Source: RFTU01 sp046094505 | Lineage (GTDB): Bacteria > Pseudomonadota > Gammaproteobacteria > Burkholderiales > Burkholderiaceae_C | Assembly (NCBI GenBank): GCA_046094505.1 | Contig: JBJTHN010000078.1 | Coordinates: forward strand, 1 to 30,519 | Length of the DNA stretch: 30,519 bases | Reading direction: 5' to 3' | In this document: positions 24,022 to 30,519 of the stretch, piece by piece | Layout: the number at the start of each line of letters is the position of its first letter | Position numbering within the stretch: the first letter of the stretch is position 1 | Made by a program: the position numbers and the translations under genes | Notes under the pieces: model-generated | What the model was told of the DNA's origin: nothing | The model's database searches: none | The model's input: the letters and a program-made list of their open reading frames with translations, nothing else

Positions 24022-25647
24022 ATGACGCTCCTGTGGATGCTGGCCTCGGCCGCTGCCGGCGCCATGTCCACCGTGCCACATGTGCACACCGAGTCCTGGT
24101 GGTGGGGCCCCCTGGCGGCCGCCGTGTTGGCGCACGCCGTGTGGCGCCACCCGCCACGCGTGGCGGCGGCCTGTGCTTGGGCCTTCGGCACGGCGTGGAT
24201 GGTGGCGGGCACCTGGTGGTTGTTCATCAGCCTGAACCGCTACGGTGGCATGCCTGCCCCACTGGCGGCTGCATCGGTGTTCGCCTTGGGCGCGGCGCTG
24301 TCGCTGTACTGGGCCGCGGCCATGGCTCTGGTGGCACGCTGGCGCACCGGCCTCGCCCGCTGGGATGTGCCGGCGTTTGCGGCGGCCTGGTTGGCGGTGG
24401 AGCTGGCGCGCGGGCAGTGGTTCACCGGGTTTCCCTGGGTGGCCTCGGGCTATGCCCAGGTCGATTCGCCCTTGGCCGCCTGGGCGCCCTGGGTTGGGGT
24501 GTACGGCATGGGGGCTTGGGTGGCCTTGCTGGGCGCGGCCTGGGCCTGGGCTTGGGGGGCGGGTGCCCAAGCCCAAGCCCATGACCGCGCACGTTTCTCG
24601 GCAGCCTTGGGGGCATCGGCGTCTGCGGCGGGCCTGCGCGGCCGCTCGGGCTTGCGGCGGCTGTGGCCCGCGCTGTGGGTGCTGGCCGGTTGCGCAACGG
24701 TGGCCGTGCTGCCCCAGGGCTTCACCCAGTCCACCGGCACGCTGGCCGTGTCCCTGGTGCAGACCGGCGTGGCGCAGGACGAGAAGTTCGACCCCGCACG
24801 GCTTCAGCGCCTGCTGCAAGACCTGCAAGAGGCCTTGACCCAGGCAAGGGGACGCTTGGTGGTGGCCCCAGAAACCGCCCTGCCCCTGTTGCCGCAAGAC
24901 CTGCCTGCGGCGTTGGCGGCCGAGCTGTCGGCGCCCTTTGTGGAGTCGGCCGGGGTGCGCGCCGCCCTGGTGGGCGTGCCGCTGAGCACCGATGCCGGGG
25001 GCTACAGCAACTCGGTGGTGGCCTGGGGTACACAGCCCGCCGACCACCCCGCCCGTGCCTATCGATACGACAAGCACCACCTCGTGCCCTTCGGTGAGTT
25101 CATCCCCTGGGGCTTTCGCTGGTTCGTGGACCTCATGCACATTCCCCTGGGCGACTTCGACCGTGGCGCGCCCGTGCAAGCCTCCTACCGGTTTGCAGGC
25201 CAGGCCCTGGCGCCCAACATCTGCTACGAAGACCTGTTCGGTGAGGAACTGGCGCAGCGCTTTCACGACCCGCAGGGCGCGCCCACGGTGTTGGTGAACC
25301 TGAGCAACATCGCGTGGTTTGGCCCTACGGTGGCCATCGATCAACACCTGCACATTTCCCGGCTGCGCAGCCTGGAGTTGCAGCGGCCCATGCTGCGGGC
25401 CACCAACACCGGTGCCACCGCGGTGATTGACCACCAGGGCCAGGTGCGGGCCTGGCTGGAGCCCCAGGTGCGTGGGGTGTTGGAGGCCCAGGCTGAAGGC
25501 CGCCAGGGCCTGACACCCTACGCGCAATGGGCCGGCCATCTGGGGCTGCTGCCCTTGTGGGGCCTGTGCGCCGTGGTGTTGATGGGCGCGGCCTTGGCCG
25601 CACGCCCCAGCCGTCGATGGCCCCAGCCGGGTGGCCGCGCGCCCTAA
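24022..25647 (+). CDS. lnt: Apolipoprotein N-acyltransferase
   Basis: A 541-residue inner-membrane enzyme that adds the third acyl chain to the N-terminal Cys of lipoproteins, taking it from a phospholipid. The first 230 residues hold about seven hydrophobic segments. A periplasmic nitrilase-like domain follows with the catalytic triad E284 (VVAPETALP), K351 (YDKHHLVPFGEF) and C401 (APNICYEDLFGE), matching E. coli E267-K335-C387. A last membrane segment lies at about 510-528. The ATG at 24022 overlaps a five-codon reading frame (24011-24025). The stop lies inside the -10-like TAAAAT of the glyQ promoter. It forms a unit with corC. Confidence 0.95.
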   Translation: MTLLWMLASAAAGAMSTVPHVHTESWWWGPLAAAVLAHAVWRHPPRVAAACAWAFGTAWMVAGTWWLFISLNRYGGMPAPLAAASVFALGAALSLYWAAAMALVARWRTGLARWDVPAFAAAWLAVELARGQWFTGFPWVASGYAQVDSPLAAWAPWVGVYGMGAWVALLGAAWAWAWGAGAQAQAHDRARFSAALGASASAAGLRGRSGLRRLWPALWVLAGCATVAVLPQGFTQSTGTLAVSLVQTGVAQDEKFDPARLQRLLQDLQEALTQARGRLVVAPETALPLLPQDLPAALAAELSAPFVESAGVRAALVGVPLSTDAGGYSNSVVAWGTQPADHPARAYRYDKHHLVPFGEFIPWGFRWFVDLMHIPLGDFDRGAPVQASYRFAGQALAPNICYEDLFGEELAQRFHDPQGAPTVLVNLSNIAWFGPTVAIDQHLHISRLRSLELQRPMLRATNTGATAVIDHQGQVRAWLEPQVRGVLEAQAEGRQGLTPYAQWAGHLGLLPLWGLCAVVLMGAALAARPSRRWPQPGGRAP

Positions 25648-25650
25648 AAT
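25645..25650 (+). promoter_or_regulatory. Candidate -10 box for glyQ overlapping the lnt stop
   Basis: TAAAAT in the context CCCTAAAATCGTGCG resembles the common -10 boxes of this group. Its first three bases are the lnt stop codon. Transcription would start near 25657, at the base of the hairpin at 25660-25681. No convincing -35 box is seen. Confidence 0.45.
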
Positions 25651-25659
25651 CGTGCGTTT

Positions 25660-25681
25660 GCGCCTGCCGACTTGCAGGCGC
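25660..25681 (+). promoter_or_regulatory. Perfect 8-bp stem in the glyQ leader
   Basis: GCGCCTGC and GCAGGCGC form a perfect 8-bp stem with a 6-nt loop, 18 nt before the glyQ ATG. There is no T-run, so it is not a standard terminator. It could stabilise the 3' end of the lnt message or shape glyQ translation, since glyQ has no clear ribosome site. The role is inferred. Confidence 0.45.
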
Positions 25682-25699
25682 CTCTACACCGCACCCCAC

Positions 25700-26713
25700 A
25701 TGACCACCCTGACATTCCAGCAAATCATCTTGCGCCTGCAGGATTATTGGGACCGCCAGGGCTGCGCCCTGCTGCAGCCCTACGACATGGAGGTGGGTGC
25801 GGGCACCAGCCATACCGCCACCTTTTTGCGCGCCTTGGGCCCTGAGCCCTGGAAGGCGGCGTACGTTCAGCCCAGCCGCCGCCCCAAGGACGGACGCTAC
25901 GGCCAGAACCCCAACCGCCTTCAGCACTACTACCAGTACCAGGTGGTGCTCAAGCCCGCGCCTTCGAACATCCTGGAGCTGTACCTGGGCTCCCTGGAAG
26001 CCCTGGGCTTTGACCTGAAAATGAACGACGTGCGCTTTGTTGAGGACGACTGGGAGAACCCCACCCTGGGCGCTTGGGGTTTGGGCTGGGAGGTGTGGCT
26101 CAACGGGATGGAGGTCACCCAGTTCACGTACTTTCAGCAGGTGGGGGGCATTGACTGCCGGCCCATCACCGGTGAGATCACCTACGGCCTGGAGCGCCTG
26201 GCCATGTACCTCCAGGGTGTGGAGAACGTCTACGACCTCGTGTACACGGCTGCAAGCGAGTCGGCCCACAGCCCCTCTCAGGCCGGCCCAGCTCCAACCG
26301 CGGGCGATCGTCCTGCGGGCATGATCACCTACGGTGACGTCTTCCACCAGAACGAGGTGGAGCAAAGCACCTACAACTTCGAGCACTCCAGCGTCGAGTT
26401 CCTCCTGCAGGCCTTCGCCGCGCACGAGGGCAACGCCCAGCATCTGATGTCTCAGCAACTGGCGCTGCCGGCCTATGAGCAGGTGCTCAAGGCCGCCCAC
26501 ACCTTCAACCTGCTCGATGCTCGCGGGGCCATCTCCGTGACCGAGCGTGCGGCCTACATCGGCCGCATCCGCAACCTGGCGCGCAGTGTGGCGGCCAGCT
26601 ACCTCGACAGCCGCGCGCGCCTGGGCTTTCCCCTGGCGCCCAAGGCTTGGGCCGACGAGACCCTGGCCAAGCTGGCCGAGCAGCGCGAGCAGCAACAGAA
26701 GAAGGCGGCCTGA
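25700..26713 (+). CDS. glyQ: Glycyl-tRNA synthetase alpha subunit
   Basis: A 337-residue class II synthetase subunit that activates glycine and, with GlyS, charges tRNA-Gly. The family sequence is strong throughout: DYWDRQGCALLQPYDMEVGAGT, YVQPSRRPKDGRYGQNPNRLQH in two parts, GWEVWLNGMEVTQFTYFQQ and YGDVFHQNEVEQSTYNFEH. Residues 183-206 (SESAHSPSQAGPAPTAGDRP) are an extra, low-complexity insertion of about 19 residues between YDLVY and YGDVFH compared with E. coli (303 residues), and the Gln/Lys-rich C terminus is also longer. The ATG at 25700 begins the family sequence. The glyS start follows the stop by 5 bp. Confidence 0.97.
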   Translation: MTTLTFQQIILRLQDYWDRQGCALLQPYDMEVGAGTSHTATFLRALGPEPWKAAYVQPSRRPKDGRYGQNPNRLQHYYQYQVVLKPAPSNILELYLGSLEALGFDLKMNDVRFVEDDWENPTLGAWGLGWEVWLNGMEVTQFTYFQQVGGIDCRPITGEITYGLERLAMYLQGVENVYDLVYTAASESAHSPSQAGPAPTAGDRPAGMITYGDVFHQNEVEQSTYNFEHSSVEFLLQAFAAHEGNAQHLMSQQLALPAYEQVLKAAHTFNLLDARGAISVTERAAYIGRIRNLARSVAASYLDSRARLGFPLAPKAWADETLAKLAEQREQQQKKAA

Positions 26714-26718
26714 ACACC

Positions 26719-28896
26719 ATGTCCACACCCAACGCACCGGCGGCCAACCTGCTGGTCGAACTCTTTGTTGAAGAGCTGCCCCCCAAGTCCCTCAAGAAGC
26801 TGGGGGCCGCGTTTGCCCATGCTTTGGTGGCCAGCCTGCAGGGTGCAGGATTGGCGGGGCCTGAGAGCGTCGCCACGCCTTTTGCCACACCGCGCCGCCT
26901 GGCCCTGCACCTGAGCCAGGTGGCCGCCAGGGCCGCCGACCGGCCACAACAGACCAAGCTGATGCCGGTGTCGGTGGGCTTGGATGCGTCCGGGGCGCCC
27001 ACACCGGCCCTGCTCAAGAAGCTGGCGGCGATGGGCCTGGATGCGCAAGCGGTGACGGGTCTGCAGCGTCAAGGCGAAGGCAAGGCCGAAACCCTGTTCC
27101 TGGACACGGTGGTGCCTGGTGCCACCTTGGCTGAGGGCCTGCAAAAGGCGTTGGATGAAACCCTGGCGGCCCTGCCCATTCCCAAGGTGATGGCCTACCA
27201 GTTGGAGCAGGGCGGCCCGGACGTGCAGCCCGGTTGGACCAGCGTCAATTTCGTGCGGCCCGCACACGGGTTGGTGGCCCTGCACGGCCAGGCGGTGGTG
27301 GCGGTGTCGGTGTTGGGACTGAAGGCACAGCGCCACACCCAGGGCCATCGTTTCGAAGCGCGGCTGCCCACCATCGAGCTGGGCCACGCCGACCACTACG
27401 AGCAGCGCTTGGTCGAAGACGGCGCGGTCATTCCCTGCTTTGAGGCGCGCCGCGCCGAGATCGTCCGCCAGTTGACGGCCGCTGCAGCCGCCCTGGGCTT
27501 GAAGCCCATCGAAGACGAAGCGCTGCTAGACGAGGTAACGGCGCTGGTCGAGCGCCCGAATGTGCTGACCTGCCAGTTCGAGCACGAGTTCCTGGCCGTG
27601 CCGCAGGAGTGCCTCATCTTGACGATGAAGGCCAACCAAAAGTACTTCCCCTTGCTCGACGGGGCAGGCAAGCTCACCAACCACTTCCTGATCGTGAGCA
27701 ACATCTCGCCGGCCGACCCTTCGGCCGTGGTGCAGGGCAATGAGCGTGTGGTGCGTCCCCGCCTGGCAGACGCCAAGTTCTTCTTCGATCAAGACCGCAA
27801 GCGCCGCTTGGCCGACCGGGTGCCGGGCCTGGACAAGGTGGTCTACCACGGCAAGCTGGGCACGCAGGGTCAGCGCACCGAACGGGTACGGGCCCTGGCC
27901 CACGCCATCGTCAACCAGCTGCGCATGGGCACGGTGCCCTACACCGTGGACGCCAAAGACGAGTTCGAGGTGCTTGACGGCAAGGTCCAGCAGGCGGCTG
28001 TCTTGGCCAAGGCTGATTTGTTGACCGATATGGTGGGCGAGTTCCCCGAGCTGCAGGGCATCATGGGCGCCTACTACGCGCGCCACGAGGGCCTGCGCGA
28101 CGGCGTGGCCATCGCCATCGAAGACCACTACAAGCCGCGCTATGCGGGCGACGCCTTGCCGCGCAACCACACCGGCACGGTGGTGGCCCTGGCCGACAAG
28201 CTCGAAACCTTGGTGGGCTTGTTTGGCATCGGCCAGTTGCCCACGGGCGACAAAGACCCCTTTGCCCTGCGCCGCCATGCGCTGGGTGTCATCCGCATCC
28301 TGTCTGAGAAAAACCTGCCGCTGCAACTGCCCGACTTGATGGCCGCAGCCCGGCCGATCTTTGGAGAGCTGATTGCCGACCCGACGGCCGCCCTGCTGGA
28401 CTTCTTCTATGACCGCCTGGCCGTGACGCTGCGCGAGCACGGCTACACCGCACACGAAGTGGATGCGGTGCTGAGCCAGCGGCCGGCGCGTCTGGGCGAG
28501 GTGGCCAAGCGTTTGGAAGCCGTGCGCGCGTTTGCCGCCCTGCCCGAGGCCGCATCACTGGCCGCGGCCAACAAGCGGGTGTCCAACATCCTGAAAAAGG
28601 TTGAGGGCTCGGTGCCCCAAGGCGTGCAGGCCGATCTGCTGCGCGAAGCCCCCGAGCAGGCCTTGTTTGCCGCCTTGCAGGACGCCGTGCCGGTGGCCCA
28701 GCGCCAATTTGATGCACACGACTACACGGGGTCATTGCAGGCCCTGGCTGTGCTCAAGGACCCCGTGGATGCCTTCTTTGACGGCGTGATGGTCAATGCC
28801 GACGACGAGGCCTTGCGCCGAAACCGGCTGGCCCTGCTTCATCAGCTGCACGGAGCCATGAACCAGGTGGCCGACCTGTCTCGCCTGGCGGCCTGA
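26719..28896 (+). CDS. glyS: Glycyl-tRNA synthetase beta subunit
   Basis: A 725-residue subunit that binds tRNA-Gly and forms the alpha2-beta2 enzyme with GlyQ. Typical stretches are LLVELFVEELPPKSL at the N terminus, FATPRRLALHL, PKVMAYQLEQGG, FEHEFLAVPQECLILTMKAN, GNERVVRPRLADAKFFFDQD, and RNHTGTVVALADKLETLVGLF with the nearby DPFALRRHALGV. The C-terminal anticodon-binding domain (about 590-700) contains VDAFFDGVMVNADD. The length is close to the family norm (689 in E. coli). It follows glyQ by 5 bp and is followed by the gmhB-like gene after 2 bp. Confidence 0.97.
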   Translation: MSTPNAPAANLLVELFVEELPPKSLKKLGAAFAHALVASLQGAGLAGPESVATPFATPRRLALHLSQVAARAADRPQQTKLMPVSVGLDASGAPTPALLKKLAAMGLDAQAVTGLQRQGEGKAETLFLDTVVPGATLAEGLQKALDETLAALPIPKVMAYQLEQGGPDVQPGWTSVNFVRPAHGLVALHGQAVVAVSVLGLKAQRHTQGHRFEARLPTIELGHADHYEQRLVEDGAVIPCFEARRAEIVRQLTAAAAALGLKPIEDEALLDEVTALVERPNVLTCQFEHEFLAVPQECLILTMKANQKYFPLLDGAGKLTNHFLIVSNISPADPSAVVQGNERVVRPRLADAKFFFDQDRKRRLADRVPGLDKVVYHGKLGTQGQRTERVRALAHAIVNQLRMGTVPYTVDAKDEFEVLDGKVQQAAVLAKADLLTDMVGEFPELQGIMGAYYARHEGLRDGVAIAIEDHYKPRYAGDALPRNHTGTVVALADKLETLVGLFGIGQLPTGDKDPFALRRHALGVIRILSEKNLPLQLPDLMAAARPIFGELIADPTAALLDFFYDRLAVTLREHGYTAHEVDAVLSQRPARLGEVAKRLEAVRAFAALPEAASLAAANKRVSNILKKVEGSVPQGVQADLLREAPEQALFAALQDAVPVAQRQFDAHDYTGSLQALAVLKDPVDAFFDGVMVNADDEALRRNRLALLHQLHGAMNQVADLSRLAA

Positions 28897-28898
28897 AC

Positions 28899-29477
28899 AT
28901 GCCCCACATCGCCCACCACACGGTCAAGCTCATCATCCTCGGACGCGATGGTGTGCTCAACCGCTACCGCGAAGACCATGTGAAGGAACCGCAGGAATGG
29001 GAGCCCCTGGAGGGGGCGCTCGAGGCGGTAGCCCGCTTGAACCACGCCGGCTGGCATGCGGTGGTGGCCACCAACCAAGCCGGCATTGGCCGCGGCCTGA
29101 TCGACATGTCATCGCTCAACGCGGTGCACCAGACGATGTACCGACGCTTGGCCGATGCGGGCGGTCGCCTAGATGCGGTGTTCTTCTGCCCCCACACCCC
29201 CGAGGAACAGTGCGAGTGCCGCAAACCGTTGCCGGGCATGATGCTGCAGATCGCACAGCGCTACGGTTTGGAGTTGGCCCAGGTACCCATGGTCTGCGAC
29301 ACCCTGCGCGACCTCAAGGCGGCGGTGGCCGCGGGCTGCCAGCCGCATTTGGTGCGCACCGGCCGGGCCTCGGCCATGGACGATGAGCAGGTGCAGGCCT
29401 TGATCCACCAGGTGCCCGGTGCCCACGTGCACCGCGACCTCGCGGCCATGGCCGAATCCCTGTTGCGTCCGACATGA
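28899..29477 (+). CDS. gmhB: GmhB-like HAD phosphatase with altered nucleophile
   Basis: A 192-residue HAD protein of the D-glycero-beta-D-manno-heptose 1,7-bisphosphate 7-phosphatase family, a step in LPS inner-core heptose synthesis. The family's Zn site is complete (C97, H99, C105, C107), as are T58 (ATNQAG), K109 (CRKPLPGM) and D134/D138 (CDTLRDLKA). Motif I, normally DRDG, reads ILGRDGVLN: the nucleophilic Asp is G15 (codon GGA), while the second Asp (D17) is kept. A normal phospho-Asp mechanism should fail. It may act in another way or bind without catalysis. It starts 2 bp after glyS and overlaps plsC by 4 bp (ATGA). Confidence 0.82.
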   Translation: MPHIAHHTVKLIILGRDGVLNRYREDHVKEPQEWEPLEGALEAVARLNHAGWHAVVATNQAGIGRGLIDMSSLNAVHQTMYRRLADAGGRLDAVFFCPHTPEEQCECRKPLPGMMLQIAQRYGLELAQVPMVCDTLRDLKAAVAAGCQPHLVRTGRASAMDDEQVQALIHQVPGAHVHRDLAAMAESLLRPT

Positions 29478-30229
29478 TCAGCCTGCTGCGCTCGGCTGCA
29501 TTCTTTCTGTGGATGGCGTTGACCGTCATTCCCTGGGCCCTCGCCGCCCTGGTGATGTCGGTGTTCGTTCGGGGCGACCCCCTGTATTGGTTCTGCATGG
29601 GCTGGTTGCGGGTGGCCATTTGGGGCGCCAGGGTGATCTGCGGCGTTCATCACCGCCTGCAGGGTGTGCAACACCTGCCCGCCCCCGACGCCTTGACGCC
29701 GGTCATCTTGTGTCCCAAGCACCAGTCCACCTGGGAGACCTTTGCCTTTCCCACCCTGATGAGCCACCCGCTGGCGTATGTGTTCAAGAAGGAACTGCTG
29801 ATGGTTCCTTTCTTTGGCTGGGCCATGGGGCGTCTGGACATGATCCACATCGACCGCAGCAAGCGTGCAGAAGCCTGGAACAAGGTGGCCGAGCAGGGGC
29901 GCAGGCTGATGGACCGAGGCGTGTGGGTGATCATGTTTCCCGAGGGCACGCGCACCGAGCGCGGCTCTCAAGGCGTCTATAAGTCAGGCGCTGCGCGGCT
30001 GGCTGTGGTCACCGGTGCCTATCTGGTGCCCATTGCCGTGACCTCGGCACGCTGCTGGCCGCGCAAGTCCTTCCTGTTGCGCCCGGGGGTGGTGGATATC
30101 TCCATTGGGCCACCCATCGCGTCGGCTGGGCGTGACCCGGAAAGCCTGATGGCCGAGGTGGAGGGTTGGGTCGAGGCCGAGATGCGGCGCTTGGACCCCC
30201 AGGCCTACCCGGCGTTGCCGTCACCTTGA
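29474..30229 (+). CDS. plsC: 1-acyl-sn-glycerol-3-phosphate acyltransferase
   Basis: A 251-residue inner-membrane acyltransferase that makes phosphatidic acid from lysophosphatidic acid in phospholipid synthesis. One or two membrane segments fill residues 8-32 and about 38-58. Motif I is H83-x4-E88 (PKHQSTWETF), where most family members have H-x4-D. Motif III is FPEGTR (155-160), and the later pocket region VTGAYLVPIAV is typical. The start overlaps the gmhB stop (ATGA), so the two are translated together. The stop lies 18 bp before the terminal palindrome. Lysophospholipid acyltransferases of other specificity are the alternative. Confidence 0.88.
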   Translation: MISLLRSAAFFLWMALTVIPWALAALVMSVFVRGDPLYWFCMGWLRVAIWGARVICGVHHRLQGVQHLPAPDALTPVILCPKHQSTWETFAFPTLMSHPLAYVFKKELLMVPFFGWAMGRLDMIHIDRSKRAEAWNKVAEQGRRLMDRGVWVIMFPEGTRTERGSQGVYKSGAARLAVVTGAYLVPIAVTSARCWPRKSFLLRPGVVDISIGPPIASAGRDPESLMAEVEGWVEAEMRRLDPQAYPALPSP

Positions 30230-30247
30230 ACGGCTGAGGCCATGCGG

Positions 30248-30519
30248 CCACCGCCGCCAAGCTCCAGCGCCGACCTAACGGGCCTAAACTCGCGGGCCAT
30301 GGTGGCGTTCGAACAACTGGCGTTCGGCTTTGATGAAGGGCCCCGCGCAGCCGTCCCCATCAGCAACAGCGCTGAGGGTGTTGCATCACCCTCAGCGCTG
30401 TTGCTGATGGGGACGGCGGCGCGGGGCCCTTCATCATAGGCGAACGCCCGGTGTTCGAACGCCACCCTGGCCCGCGAGTGTAGGCCCGTTAGGTCGGCGC
30501 TGGAGCGTGGCGGCGGTGG
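30248..30519. repeat. 272-bp near-perfect palindrome
   Basis: Two arms of 136 bp, 30248-30383 and 30384-30519, are reverse complements at 127 of 136 positions and have no spacer. The centre is TG/CA. The mismatched pairs lie at 30260/30507, 30287/30480, 30300/30467, 30316/30451, 30318/30449, 30327/30440, 30330/30437, 30349/30418 and 30381/30386. The longest unbroken stems are 31 bp (30350-30380 with 30387-30417) and 26 bp (30261-30286 with 30481-30506). The right arm ends with the window, so the true end is unknown. Open frames on both strands are products of the symmetry, and I see no gene. Confidence 0.9.

Noticed and set aside
24011..24025. Five-codon frame overlapping the lnt start
   Set aside because: It is too short and has no ribosome site of its own; chance is likely.
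23929..25539. Open frame of 536 codons on the minus strand
   Set aside because: It is antisense to lnt, which has an intact catalytic triad.
30205..30465. Two small frames on opposite strands with near-identical peptides (DEGPRAAVPISNSAEG)
   Set aside because: The likeness follows from the palindrome; no ribosome site or family supports a gene.
30248..30519. Diversity-generating retroelement template/variable pair
   Set aside because: The arm differences are not restricted to adenines of one copy, the copies are inverted, and no reverse transcriptase gene is present.

Overview
The window is chromosomal DNA from a high-GC betaproteobacterium, most likely Burkholderiales and close to the Comamonadaceae. 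The case rests on gene families and gene order: a fused isobutyryl-CoA mutase, a BktB-type thiolase, an HslV with a short HGT-T leader, a DksA with a degenerate zinc finger and a long basic tail, and a corC-lnt-glyQS-gmhB-plsC string. This placement comes from family knowledge and was not tested by a search. No tRNA, rRNA, CRISPR array, integrase or transposase was recognised.

Positions 1-3771: the 3' end of a heavy-metal RND efflux pump gene, broken by a one-base frameshift near 314, meets a minus-strand signalling cassette of LytS-like histidine kinase, small membrane protein and LytTR response regulator. Positions 3906-9645 (minus): a tightly coupled set of long-chain acyl-CoA ligase, metallo-beta-lactamase-fold hydrolase, RavA-type MoxR ATPase and ViaA-type VWA protein. 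Positions 9940-11184 (plus): purT. Positions 11242-17433 (minus): icmF, bktB and amn. An ACGT-rich 22-bp dyad lies between icmF and the divergent coaX, as expected of a MerR/LiuR-type operator.

Positions 18417-22972 (minus): a COG0523 metal-chaperone GTPase, dksA, hslV and hslU. Positions 23085-30229 (plus): corC-lnt, then glyQ-glyS-gmhB-plsC. This run covers cell-envelope functions (lipoprotein acylation, LPS heptose, phospholipid acylation) together with glycyl-tRNA charging. The window ends in a 272-bp near-perfect palindrome, 30248-30519, with 136-bp arms that differ at 9 positions.

Most genes are ordinary housekeeping or catabolic genes. The points most worth a second look are the terminal palindrome, whose arm differences are all transversions; the GmhB-family protein whose nucleophilic Asp is Gly; the DksA with a roughly 294-residue Lys/Ala/Pro tail and one Cys; the kinase/membrane protein/regulator cassette; and the fadD-hydrolase-ravA-viaA set. 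I did not find a clearly new multi-gene defence or mobile system. The palindrome is the best candidate for something undescribed, but it may be cut by the window edge or be an assembly fold-back.
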